Source: Acidobacteriota bacterium (GTDB lineage Bacteria > Acidobacteriota > Blastocatellia > Pyrinomonadales > Pyrinomonadaceae). From it: a stretch of 64,000 nucleotides of DNA. Numbering within the stretch: position 1 is the first letter of the stretch; each line of letters begins with the position of its first letter. The stretch is taken from contig JADKEF010000001.1 in assembly GCA_016718135.1 (NCBI GenBank), positions 679,001-743,000 on the forward strand, given 5' to 3'. The notes below the pieces were generated by a model that did not search any database, had not been told where the DNA came from, and saw nothing but the letters and a program-made list of their open reading frames with translations. A program made the translations under genes and the position numbers. Below, piece after piece: positions 8,302-16,332 of the stretch.

Positions 8302-8413
8302 CGGTCGTGGCTATGCCCGACCGTTCGCGATACACAAAATGATACTGGAGGCTACGCCTCCTTCCGGCAACGGTTGGGCATAGCCCAACCGTACTGCTTT
8401 GCGGCAAAGCCGC
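8302..8413. repeat. REP-like cluster of palindromes inside the arg operon
   Basis: Four palindromes in 112 bp between argD and argF': CGGTCG...CGACCG (8302-8323), GGAGGCTACGCCTCC (8347-8361), ACGGTTGGG-CATAG-CCCAACCGT (8370-8392) and GCGGC-AAA-GCCGC (8401-8413). The first and third are related in sequence (both centred on GGCTATGCC or GGCATAGCC). They resemble dispersed REP-type elements and could set mRNA stability or partial termination between the two genes. Confidence 0.6.
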
Positions 8414-8417
8414 GGAT

Positions 8418-9579
8418 CTATTCTAGAGTTCGAACCAACACGTCGATCTCATCCTCGCTCACACACAACGGCGGAAGCAAACGCAGCACATTCGGATCAC
8501 TAGACGTTCCCGTTATTATCTTGTTCTCAAGTAGCTTCGCATGGAACGGCTTACACGGCCCGTCAAATTCGATACCAAGCAAACAGCCCTTCCCGCGAAT
8601 GCCCACAACATTCCTAACGTTTGCGAGCGAATCCCGCAGATGCTGTTCCACGCGTTTTGCGTTTGCGATCATGTCATCGGCCTCGATCGCTTCGAGTGTT
8701 GCCAGAACAGCGGCCATCGCGAGCATTCCACCGCCAAACGTGGTGCCAAGGTCATTCAGTTTTATATTCGATGAGACTCGATCATTCACAAGACAAGCAC
8801 CAACTGGCACTCCACTACCGAGCGATTTCGCCAACGTGATCACATCAGGCTCGACGCCGTCGGCGAGTTCGCTACCGGAAAAGAACCAGTTTCCCGTCCG
8901 GCCAATGCCAGTTTGGACCTCGTCAAAAATGAGCATGATGCCGAGCTTATCGCACAGATCACGCAGTTCGCGGAAGAATCTCGGATCAGCTTCCGTCACA
9001 CCAGCCATCGATTGGATCGGCTCGAGCATGATCGCGGCGGTATCTTCATCAGCAACGGCTCGAACGCTTTCAATATCCCCAAAAACTGCCGAAACGTGCC
9101 CGGGAACGTTTGGCTTACCGATCTCGCGATACTTGCCCAAAAACGTTGCGGAAATGGAATCCGCAGTTCGACCATGAAAACCACCAGTAAACGTGATCAC
9201 CTTTTTCGCGTCCCGTAGCCATGCGGGCCATCCGCATTGCGTTCTCGTTGGCCTCGGTTCCAGAGTTGCAAAAGAAAGCTTCCGAAAGGGAACCAGGAGC
9301 TACGGAAACGAGCTTTTCTGCGGCTTTTGCTCTTATCTCGGAATAAACGAGATTCGAATAGAACAGCACTTTCCCAGCCTGCTCTCGGATAGCCTCGACC
9401 ACATGCGGATGCGAGTGTCCAGTGGCACACACGGCATGTCCACCGTACAGATCGAGATATTTATCACCTTCGCTCGTCCAAACCCACGCACCCGAGCCAC
9501 GCTCGACAGAAATATTCATCTTGGCGTACGTCTCGACCTGGTATCGATCCTCAACATTCTTTATCTCTTGAAAATTCAT
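8418..9579 (-). pseudogene. argD: Acetylornithine aminotransferase, one-base frameshift in the middle
   Basis: PLP-dependent class III aminotransferase that converts N-acyl-glutamate semialdehyde to N-acyl-ornithine. The N-terminal part (9579 to about 9205) contains DLYGGHAVCATGHSHP and CNSGTEANENAMRMAR. The C-terminal part (about 9200 to 8418) contains FTGGFHGRT, IFDEVQTGIGRTG, the PLP-lysine motif TLAKSLGSGVPVGA and the TTFGGGMLAMAA segment. The two frames join at the T run 9202-9206 (A run on the coding strand). Dropping one base gives the expected TGREKVITFTGGFHGRT. Both halves are otherwise perfect, so an assembly indel is likely. It follows a 75-aa ORF in the arg operon. Confidence 0.9.
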
Positions 9580-9582
9580 CTT

Positions 9583-9810
9583 TTATACTCGCCGATCAAG
9601 AAATTCCTTCGGGTAATCACAGACACGGTACGCAAGTGTTCGAATGCTATTCGGATCGGCAAAGTATGCTTCAAGCTCTTCCTCATTGAGCTTGAACTTG
9701 ATCGTGTAGATCGCCACGGTCCCGCACACGACGTCGAGAATATATTCGTCCGTCTCGTCATCGTGTTCGAGAATGTAGAACCACGTTTCTTCCGCGATCG
9801 TTTTCAGCAT
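9583..9810 (-). CDS. Small acidic protein embedded in the arginine operon
   Basis: 75-aa acidic cytoplasmic protein of unknown function, with no signal peptide or membrane segment. Its start codon overlaps the argC stop (TAATG), and argD starts 3 nt after it, so it is translationally coupled on both sides. The sequence has an aromatic/acidic character (WFYILEHDDETDEYILDVVCG) followed by a Glu-rich helix (KLNEEELEAYFADP). I recognise no family. Its position between argC and argD suggests either a role connected to arginine synthesis or a passenger. Confidence 0.75.
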   Translation of the reverse strand: MLKTIAEETWFYILEHDDETDEYILDVVCGTVAIYTIKFKLNEEELEAYFADPNSIRTLAYRVCDYPKEFLDRRV

Positions 9811-10841
9811 TACGGATTCGTTCCCATCATCCTCAGTCCCGTTGTCTCATCAATGCCAAACATCAGATTCATATTCTGCACGGCTTGTCCTGCCGCACCT
9901 TTGACCAGGTTGTCGATTGCCGAAAACACCACGATCTGCTTCCCATTTGTATAAGAGGCGATATCACAAAAATTTGTAGTCTTAACCCAGTTAATATCAG
10001 GCGAGCCATCGACCATACGTACAAAAAAGGCTTCCTGATAAAAGCTTTCGTAGATGTTGCCGATATCCTCGTTCGTCAGGTTAACACTGGTTTCGAGATA
10101 GCACGACGCAAAGATGCCACGCGAGACGGGCAGACTGTGAGTCATAAAGATCAATTCATTCTCAAAGTCACCAACCTGATGCAAATGCTGTTCGATCTCA
10201 GGGACGTGCTGGTGAGTGAACGGCTTGTATGCGTAAAACGAATTCATTCGCTGCGGATGATGCGTATTCGCAGCAGGCTTCGCTCCGGAACCCGACGAAC
10301 CAGTCTTGGCATCCACGACGATCTTGCCAGTAAGCAATCCGCTTTTCACCATCGGCGAGAGAGCGAGCAGCGTAGCTGTAGCGAAGCAACCCGGATTGGC
10401 GATGTAGTGGGCGGAACGTATCGCCTCCCGATTCGTTTCGGTCAAGCCATATACGAATTCGCTTTGGATAGCTCCCGCGTGGTCGAGTTTGTAAAACTCC
10501 TTGAAAATTCCCGCATCATCAAGGCGGAAGTCCCCCGAAAGATCGATCACTTTGGTTTTCGAGGGAAGTTGCGGAACAAGGCTAAGAGCCTGGCCATGCG
10601 GAAGGGCGAAAAATGCGACATCCACATCGAGACTCGAAAGATCCTCCGGTGCTGTGTCGAATATCATTTTAGTGAGCCCGAAAAGATTCTTATGGACAGC
10701 ACCAACGGGTTTGCCGGCGTGTTCATTCGCAGTAACAATTACGATCTCGGCGCTCGGATGAGCGAGCAATATACGCAACAACTCGCTGCCACCGTAACCG
10801 GAACCACCAAAGATCGCTACCCTGATCTTGCTATTTGCCAC
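9810..10841 (-). CDS. argC: N-acetyl-gamma-glutamyl-phosphate reductase
   Basis: Reduces the acyl phosphate made by ArgB to the semialdehyde with NADPH. The 343-aa length is normal. The Rossmann loop is FGGSGYGGSELLR near residue 10. The catalytic cysteine is in NPGCFATATLLAL (about residue 150), and the conserved His-containing region reads AYKPFTHQHVPEIEQ. The start is GTG 10841, whose G overlaps the argR stop (TAGTG). Downstream, its TAA overlaps the ATG of the 75-aa ORF. These couplings show that it is an internal operon gene. Confidence 0.95.
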   Translation of the reverse strand: MANSKIRVAIFGGSGYGGSELLRILLAHPSAEIVIVTANEHAGKPVGAVHKNLFGLTKMIFDTAPEDLSSLDVDVAFFALPHGQALSLVPQLPSKTKVIDLSGDFRLDDAGIFKEFYKLDHAGAIQSEFVYGLTETNREAIRSAHYIANPGCFATATLLALSPMVKSGLLTGKIVVDAKTGSSGSGAKPAANTHHPQRMNSFYAYKPFTHQHVPEIEQHLHQVGDFENELIFMTHSLPVSRGIFASCYLETSVNLTNEDIGNIYESFYQEAFFVRMVDGSPDINWVKTTNFCDIASYTNGKQIVVFSAIDNLVKGAAGQAVQNMNLMFGIDETTGLRMMGTNP

Positions 10842-11278
10842 TATGTCGACACTCCATTTTGTCCGAACTTCTCGCCAAGTAACCTGAGTACAACCGCTTG
10901 GTCATCAGCATTTTTTATCGCAATGAAAATGGTATCGTCCCCCGCTATGGTACCAACGATCTCACCGATCTTATCCGCATCGATCCGAACCGTGATCGCT
11001 GACGCAAGCCCAGACGCACAGCTCCCCACGATCAGGCATTCTCCCGCCGTATCGAAAGTTACCACACCTAGGTCACTCACCGGTTCAGCTTTCCGTCGCG
11101 GCAGTGAATACGCCCCGTTGGCTTTTACAATGCCGAGTTCATCCAGGTCGCGTGAAACGCTCGCTTGGGTGACGGCGAAGCCCGCTTCGCTTAGGCGAGA
11201 CGCAAGGATCGCCTGGTTGCCAATTGGCTCCTTGGTGATGAGCTGCAGTAATGCGTTGTGGCGTTCCCGTTTTCGCAT
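10841..11278 (-). CDS. argR: Arginine repressor ArgR
   Basis: Arginine-sensing transcriptional regulator. The 145-aa product has the N-terminal winged helix (about 1-65, with the recognition segment VTQASVSRDLDELG) and the C-terminal hexamerisation and arginine-binding domain, in which GTIAGDDTIFIAIK is the family signature. It is the first gene of the operon argR-argC-orf-argD-argF'-argB. Palindromic A/T-rich DNA immediately upstream (11281-11345) is the natural place for autoregulation. The gene overlaps argC by one base. Confidence 0.93.
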   Translation of the reverse strand: MRKRERHNALLQLITKEPIGNQAILASRLSEAGFAVTQASVSRDLDELGIVKANGAYSLPRRKAEPVSDLGVVTFDTAGECLIVGSCASGLASAITVRIDADKIGEIVGTIAGDDTIFIAIKNADDQAVVLRLLGEKFGQNGVST

Positions 11279-11280
11279 AG

Positions 11281-11345
11281 TATGCGAGCATTACAAATAT
11301 GTGCTCGTATCTATGCAGTATATATGCATTATTATCGCATATTCA
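11281..11345 (-). promoter_or_regulatory. Candidate ArgR operator region (ARG-box-like palindromes)
   Basis: The 94-bp gap between mlaD and argR is packed with palindromes. CGAGCA (11285-11290) faces TGCTCG (11302-11307). ATGCA (11313-11317) faces TGCAT (11325-11329). TATGC and GCATA overlap at 11323-11341. The 17-18-bp A/T-centred palindromes have the size of ARG boxes bound by ArgR, although they do not match the E. coli consensus closely. The position directly before argR supports autoregulation. Promoter hexamers are not clear. Confidence 0.5.
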
Positions 11346-11372
11346 ACTTTGTGAACGTATATTATTCGTCGC

Positions 11373-12578
11373 TCAGAAAATAGCCAACTTTATTCTGAGG
11401 TATTTCTTGGGGTTCTTTCGAAAATCGTCAAGCAACTTCGTGCCCTCGCCCGTGAAAGTGGCGATGTTGCTTGAGGTTACATTGAGGTTATTGAAGAGAG
11501 TCTCGTCGGTGATGAGCTTACCGATCGTACCTTTGCCTGCTTGGGCATCCGCTATTAGAGATTCGATGCGGGTCGTTGCACCATTAAACCGTGCGATTGC
11601 AGAGCGAGCATCCTCGTATAGCTTTTCATCTTTGAAAAGCTTGCCCGCAGTCCCTTTGCCGTCTTTAAGATCGGCGGTGATCAGCTTAACATCGTCCGCG
11701 ATGGAAGATATTTTCTCTGCCGACTTCCTGAGTTCACTGACGGTGTCACGAGTCTCATTGTAGAGAGCCTCGTCGTTTAGGAATTTGCCGGCCGACCCGC
11801 GCCCAGTCTTTATGTCATTGGAGATCGCCTCGAGCTGCGATACGGTCCGGTTCAAACTGTCATAAAGCGCCGGGTCATTGACCAATTTCCCGGCACTCCC
11901 TTCGCCACTATTGATCTTGTCGATAGTGGTCTGCAGTCGCAACATCGTCGATTTCGTCTCGGCAACCGCACCATCGAGATCCTTGTAAAGAGCCTCATCA
12001 TTAATGATACGGCCGAGCGTTCCTTCGCCGCTATTGGCCTTGTTGAGTATCTCGTTCGCGGGAAGCGCGAGCTTGTTGATCTGCTCAAAAAGTTTGTTTC
12101 CGGTCGCGGTCAATTGGTTCAGCCCAATACCTGAGCTTGAGGTGAGCACAGCATTCTCACCGATCGGCGAGCCCTTGGACGATCCCGGAACCACGTTTAT
12201 CATCTTGTCATTGCCGAGGATCGAGGTTGCGACAAGCTGGGCGGTCGAATCTGAACGAATAAGCTCGGCGATCGGCTTTCTATCGAGTTCGCGAACGATA
12301 TTTAGCGTAGCCTCTATACGATCCTCGCTGTCACCTTCCGGCTCAATAAATTTCACATCCTCGACCTTGCCGATCGATACGCCAGCCAGCTGAACGTCAG
12401 CACCGGGATGCAATCCATCAGCGCTCACGAACCTTGCCTTTAGGCGCATCTTCTTTTCAAACGGATTAAAATTACCCGTCGAGTTTAATATCAAAAACCC
12501 GGTAAGTACCAAGGTTGAAAGCATGAATATGCCTACGCGAAGCTCGCTAAAAGTTAGTTTCTGTTGACTTCTTGGCAT
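11373..12578 (-). CDS. mlaD: MCE-domain substrate-binding protein (MlaD family)
   Basis: Periplasmic, membrane-anchored lipid-binding subunit of a Mla-type ABC transporter. 401 aa: an N-terminal membrane helix (about 15-33), an MCE domain (about 40-120, with RFVSADGLHPGADVQLAGVSIGKV), then a long helical tail. The tail carries five copies of a module like GEGTLGRIINDEALYKDL, spaced about 45-55 residues (GEGTLG, GEGSAG, GRGSAG, GKGTAG, GKGTIG). The repeated tail is longer than in E. coli MlaD and may form a tunnel or coiled-coil across the periplasm. It is the last gene of mlaE-mlaF-mlaD, 5 nt after mlaF. Confidence 0.9.
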   Translation of the reverse strand: MPRSQQKLTFSELRVGIFMLSTLVLTGFLILNSTGNFNPFEKKMRLKARFVSADGLHPGADVQLAGVSIGKVEDVKFIEPEGDSEDRIEATLNIVRELDRKPIAELIRSDSTAQLVATSILGNDKMINVVPGSSKGSPIGENAVLTSSSGIGLNQLTATGNKLFEQINKLALPANEILNKANSGEGTLGRIINDEALYKDLDGAVAETKSTMLRLQTTIDKINSGEGSAGKLVNDPALYDSLNRTVSQLEAISNDIKTGRGSAGKFLNDEALYNETRDTVSELRKSAEKISSIADDVKLITADLKDGKGTAGKLFKDEKLYEDARSAIARFNGATTRIESLIADAQAGKGTIGKLITDETLFNNLNVTSSNIATFTGEGTKLLDDFRKNPKKYLRIKLAIF

Positions 12579-12583
12579 GTTAT

Positions 12584-13456
12584 CTACTTTCCATTAATGA
12601 ATTTGCGAATGTAATTATCTTGTGAAGCCTTTAGCTCTTCGCCGCGGCCGGTGAACCAAATGTCACCTTTCAACAACATCATTACCTTAGTATTTAGCAA
12701 GCAATACGTTTCTCCTGCAAACTCGTATTGCACTTTGCCCTCGCGGTCGATCACGGCATACTCGGATGAAATGTAATCAAGGTTATTCATCTCGTGCGTC
12801 ACAAAGATCGACGAGACGTCCTCAATATCCCGCAATTTGATGGCTAACTCACAGATCGTGCGCGCCGTTGGTGGATCAAGGCCAGCGGTTGGTTCGTCAA
12901 ATAGCACGATATTCGGATCGCCGACCAAGGCCCTGGCAATGCCTACACGCCGCCGCATTCCGCCTGATAATTCGATCGGCATCTTGTCGATCGCATCTTC
13001 AAGATCAACGAATTGGAGCATACGCCGAACCTCGTGCTCAACCTCGTCTTCGTCGACACCGGCCTCGTGCAAGCGATACGCAACGTTCTCGTAAACCGAA
13101 AGGGAATCGAACAACGCTCCCTCCTGGAACACCATTCCGATCTTCTTTCGAATTCGCATAAGCTCGACATCATCGAACTCGGTAATGTCTTCGCCCTCAA
13201 CAAAGATCTTACCCGCATCTGGCTTGATCAATCCGAGAATTAGCTTGATAACCGTTGATTTACCGGTTCCCGAACCGCCAAGAACGAATCGGGTCTCACC
13301 ACGCCCAACGCAAAAGCTGACATCCGAGAGAATTACCTGATCGTCGAAGGCAAGATCAACATTACGAAACTCGATGGCCGGCCTCGGTGCGACCGGAACC
13401 CTGGCACCATTACCATTCATTCCGCTACCGTTCGAAACTGTAATGTCTTCAAACAT
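12584..13456 (-). CDS. mlaF: ABC transporter ATPase (MlaF family)
   Basis: Cytoplasmic ATPase that powers Mla-type lipid movement between the membranes. 290 aa: Walker A GGSGTGKST (about residues 59-67), Q-loop in VFQEGALFDSLS, signature LSGGMRRRVGIARAL, Walker B IVLFDEPTAGLDP and switch His in FVTHEMN. An N-terminal Gly/Pro-rich extension of about 25 residues precedes the domain and a C-terminal extension follows it, as in MlaF relatives. It starts 3 nt after mlaE and ends 5 nt before mlaD, so the three genes form one transcript. Confidence 0.92.
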   Translation of the reverse strand: MFEDITVSNGSGMNGNGARVPVAPRPAIEFRNVDLAFDDQVILSDVSFCVGRGETRFVLGGSGTGKSTVIKLILGLIKPDAGKIFVEGEDITEFDDVELMRIRKKIGMVFQEGALFDSLSVYENVAYRLHEAGVDEDEVEHEVRRMLQFVDLEDAIDKMPIELSGGMRRRVGIARALVGDPNIVLFDEPTAGLDPPTARTICELAIKLRDIEDVSSIFVTHEMNNLDYISSEYAVIDREGKVQYEFAGETYCLLNTKVMMLLKGDIWFTGRGEELKASQDNYIRKFINGK

Positions 13457-13459
13457 TGA

Positions 13460-14230
13460 TCAAAATAAAGTTGTACCCATTAGACTCTGCAAGACCTTGG
13501 ACAGGAAAAAATCCGAGATAATTATGCAGATCGATGAAATAACCACAGCTTGCGTAGTAGATACGCCAACGCCAACCGTACCGCCCTTTGTCGTCAATCC
13601 TTTGTGACAGGAAACGAGGCCGATTATCAGGCCGAAGAAGATCGGCTTTATAACGCCCGTAATTAGAGCGTTAATATCCGTGCCTGTTCGAACCGAAGAG
13701 ATATAAACATTCGTGTCGAGCCCATAGATCTGGTTTGCAACGATGCCGCCACCCAGCAGGCCAAAAAAATCAGCCGCGATCGTCAGCAGCGGAAGACAAA
13801 CCAACAACGCAACTAGCCGCGGCGTCACGAGTTTGCGAGCCGGCGACGTTCCAAGTGCACGCATCGCCTCGATCTGCTGCGAAACCACCATCGAACCCAG
13901 TTCGGCTGAGATAGAAGATCCAACACGGCCGGCGACCATTAGAGCTGTCAGAACCGGCCCAAGCTCGCGGATCAGGGAAGTTGCCACTCCCTGGCCGGCA
14001 TTGCTCTGTGCTCCGTAGTACTGCAGCGTAGGGTAAGCTTGCAGGATCAAGACGCCGCCTGTAAAGAAGCCCGTCAGCACGACGATTCCAAGCGAGCCAA
14101 CGCCAACCTGGTCCATTTGCTGGATCATTTCAGCGAAATATCGCGGCCGCTTTCGCAATCCCTTAAGCACACGCCACAGGAGGCCAGTGACCTCTTGTAA
14201 CTCCAACAGAAAATGCTTGAGTGGATTCAT
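13460..14230 (-). CDS. mlaE: ABC transporter permease (MlaE family)
   Basis: Integral membrane permease of the Mla-type transporter, 256 aa with about five hydrophobic helices. Family features are RPRYFAEMIQQMDQVGVGSL near the N-terminus, the amphipathic interfacial helix region, GPVLTALMVAGRVGSSISAE, the motif MRALGTSPARKLVTPR, and the C-terminal GLTTKGGTVGVGVSTTQAVV. This is the usual MlaE/YrbE arrangement. It is the first gene of mlaE-mlaF-mlaD. MlaB and MlaC partners are not present in the window. Confidence 0.92.
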   Translation of the reverse strand: MNPLKHFLLELQEVTGLLWRVLKGLRKRPRYFAEMIQQMDQVGVGSLGIVVLTGFFTGGVLILQAYPTLQYYGAQSNAGQGVATSLIRELGPVLTALMVAGRVGSSISAELGSMVVSQQIEAMRALGTSPARKLVTPRLVALLVCLPLLTIAADFFGLLGGGIVANQIYGLDTNVYISSVRTGTDINALITGVIKPIFFGLIIGLVSCHKGLTTKGGTVGVGVSTTQAVVISSICIIISDFFLSKVLQSLMGTTLF

Positions 14231-14285
14231 GCTGTGGCTGCAATTTGAAGCTAAAGGATATAATTAACCACGCCGAACATCAACC

Positions 14286-14317
14286 AAAAAGAATAGCCGC
14301 CCGGGACACAGGCGGCT
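14286..14317 (-). terminator. Intrinsic terminator of the ECF-sigma operon
   Basis: On the minus strand AGCCGCC and GGCGGCT (plus coordinates 14295-14301 and 14311-14317) form a 7-bp GC-rich stem with a 9-nt loop. ATTCTTTTTGG follows. It lies 34 nt past the stop of the Spy-like gene and before mlaE. Confidence 0.75.
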
Positions 14318-14350
14318 GATTAGCAGGATCCCTACCGACGTTACAGAAAA

Positions 14351-14890
14351 TCAATCTGGCTTGATCGGAGCTTTTGCCGGAGCTTTAACATCTTTTTGCT
14401 GCAGATTATTTGGTTGCTGGTTGTCTCGAACCCGTAAACGACGCTCATCCGCTTCCTGCCTGGCACGCTCAAAACGTTCCCTCATATTACGAAACCGCAC
14501 AAGCTGCTCAGGCGTTAGGATACGTCTGATAGCGAGTTCGCTGGTAAAGCGGACTTTGTAAACTTCAGCCTGCGCCAATTGCACGTCTTTTAATTTAGCC
14601 TGAACATCTGTATCGCTAACCTCGTCAGCGTAGATAGCTTCGTCAAGCGAACGATTCGCATTACGAAGCTTTTCCTGAGCAACGTCCATCAATGGCTTTC
14701 GCGTTCTGTTGATTTGTTGGAGCCGCTGTATCTGCTCGCGGCTAAGGCCGAGCTGACGGAGCATGTTCACCTGCGGTTGCTGATTTGCTACCGTACGCTG
14801 CGGTTCCGAAACGGGCTCGTCCTGTGCCAAGATCGGCATAACGAACAGCACCGCAAACAGTAAAACACTTGATATGCGAAATATTCTCAT
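14351..14890 (-). CDS. Periplasmic Spy/CpxP-like protein
   Basis: 179-aa exported helical protein of the Spy/CpxP/heavy-metal-sensor (LTXXQ) type, a family of periplasmic chaperones and stress sensors. A signal peptide (about 1-22) ends in PILAQ. The mature part contains LGLSREQIQRLQQINRTRK and, later, ILTPEQLVRFRNMRERFE, the two LTxxQ-like helices of the family. A charged Gln/Lys/Pro tail follows. It is the third gene of a sigma/anti-sigma operon, 4 nt after the anti-sigma gene, so it may be either a target or a sensor feeding the ECF sigma factor. Confidence 0.75.
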   Translation of the reverse strand: MRIFRISSVLLFAVLFVMPILAQDEPVSEPQRTVANQQPQVNMLRQLGLSREQIQRLQQINRTRKPLMDVAQEKLRNANRSLDEAIYADEVSDTDVQAKLKDVQLAQAEVYKVRFTSELAIRRILTPEQLVRFRNMRERFERARQEADERRLRVRDNQQPNNLQQKDVKAPAKAPIKPD

Positions 14891-14894
14891 ATAT

Positions 14895-15590
14895 TTAACC
14901 GCCTATCTCATCGAACATAGCGGACAATCTGAGCGAATCTTCATCGTCGTCGCCAAGGTCGCTCAAAACCGGAGCCCGACGAGCCTGTCGTGTAGGATTT
15001 GGCACCGCACGATTCTCGACGACCCGACGCAACGGAGAAGTCGGCCGTGCGAGTTTCGGGCGAACCTCGCGTGAAGCAGCGGTCACTGGACGGACTTCTT
15101 CAGAGATGATCGGATCTTGATCGACAATTGCGATCAGCGAATTCAGGGCCTTTGGCGTTTCGACCCTCTGCTCGATCACGACCGGAGGCACAATATTCGA
15201 AGCGATCTCATTCCCGCCCGTTCCGACTAAATTAAACCCGATAAATCCAAGTACGATTAAAACAGCGAACGCCCCGCTAACCGCGAGCGGCGAGCGGGCG
15301 AAGGCGAAAGCTTCCGCAAAACCAACAAACCAACCCGCCTTCTCCACAACAACTTTCCTGGCTTCGTAAGGAATCACGATCTCGGGCGTCGCCAAGTGAG
15401 CAAATTCCTCCTTCTGCCACTCAAACACTGAAAACCGCGCGAACGAAACGGCTGCAAACTTGTCCGTACACGACGTACAATCAACCAGATGCGACTCAAA
15501 CTGCGTACGCTCGGCGGCACCGAGTTCATCGTACATGTACGACACGATTTCGTGCTCGAATCCACATTCTCTATTGGCGCTATTAACCAT
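14895..15590 (-). CDS. Membrane anti-sigma factor with zinc-finger domain
   Basis: 231-aa protein expected to hold the neighbouring ECF sigma factor inactive. The N-terminal zf-HC2-like anti-sigma domain is visible as H13 in the HEIVSYMYDELG helix, then a His plus CxxC (SHLVDCTSC, about 33-41). A single membrane helix is at about 103-125 (SPLAVSGAFAVLIVLGFIGF). The periplasmic part is Pro/Val/Arg-rich with no known fold. It sits between the sigma gene (11-nt gap) and the Spy-like gene (4-nt gap). Confidence 0.85.
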   Translation of the reverse strand: MVNSANRECGFEHEIVSYMYDELGAAERTQFESHLVDCTSCTDKFAAVSFARFSVFEWQKEEFAHLATPEIVIPYEARKVVVEKAGWFVGFAEAFAFARSPLAVSGAFAVLIVLGFIGFNLVGTGGNEIASNIVPPVVIEQRVETPKALNSLIAIVDQDPIISEEVRPVTAASREVRPKLARPTSPLRRVVENRAVPNPTRQARRAPVLSDLGDDDEDSLRLSAMFDEIGG

Positions 15591-15601
15591 AACCTCACCT
15601 A

Positions 15602-16180
15602 CTAGACGACCTCAACGGGCGTTCGTTCCAATTTCATTTTCAATTGCTTCAACGCCGTGTATAGACGGCTTTTGACGGTGCTCAGAGGCAATTCAAGCGT
15701 CTCGGATATCTCCTGAAAGGTCATATCCTCAAATTCCTTCATCACGATCACCTCGCGAAGCTCACCGGGCAATGCACCTACTGCACTGCGAACCAGATGC
15801 ATCCGCTCGGCCTGCTCCGTCTTTCGTGCTGGAGACAAATGAGCCGCCGCGACGAACACCTTGTCCTGGCTGCCATCCTCATCATCAAGAAAATCCTCGG
15901 CCCGCGTTTTTTGCCGCCGTTTTATTGTCAAACACTGATTCACCGCGATACGGTGCAACCAGCTCGAGACCTTAGCCTCGCCGCGAAAGTTGGCGAGATT
16001 CTTATAGGCCGCGATAAACGCCTCCTGACAGGCATCGCCCGCATCATCCTCACGCCCGAGCATACCGAAGCAGAGAGCGAAGATCTTCCGCTCCCACCGC
16101 CTCACAATTTCGCCGAACGCATCAGGATCTTGTCCTTTTGCCAGTTCGACAAGCTGCTCATCAGGTAAATTTATCAACAT
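15602..16180 (-). CDS. ECF RNA polymerase sigma factor (RpoE-like)
   Basis: 192-aa extracytoplasmic-function sigma factor. Region 2 spans about residues 22-90, with DAGDACQEAFIAAYKNL and FRGEAKVSSWLHRIAVNQCL. Region 4 spans about 130-185, with the helix-turn-helix FQEISETLELPLSTVKSRLYTALKQLK. Regions 1.1 and 3 are absent, as expected for ECF sigmas. It is the first gene of an operon with an anti-sigma factor and a Spy-like periplasmic protein, which suggests an envelope-stress response. No obvious autoregulatory promoter is readable upstream. Confidence 0.92.
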   Translation of the reverse strand: MLINLPDEQLVELAKGQDPDAFGEIVRRWERKIFALCFGMLGREDDAGDACQEAFIAAYKNLANFRGEAKVSSWLHRIAVNQCLTIKRRQKTRAEDFLDDEDGSQDKVFVAAAHLSPARKTEQAERMHLVRSAVGALPGELREVIVMKEFEDMTFQEISETLELPLSTVKSRLYTALKQLKMKLERTPVEVV

Positions 16181-16332
16181 CCAACTCGTGTCAACCGCCG
16201 CTCTTCGGCACGAGAAAATAATAGCCCAAAATCCTGTTTCCGTGCGAAACGTTTCGCATTCAGGAGTTTAGACGACAAAAAATCACAAAAAGTCGGAAAT
16301 AAACGCTGCCGAACAGCGGGTTTTAGATTCAT

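Noticed and set aside
7276..9177. 633-aa plus-strand open frame over the arginine operon
   Set aside because: It is antisense to the well-supported argF' and argD genes, with no domain and no ribosome-binding site. A shadow frame.
9885..11354. 489-aa plus-strand open frame antisense to argC and argR
   Set aside because: Both opposite-strand genes have complete family motifs and coupled starts. The frame is a codon-bias shadow.
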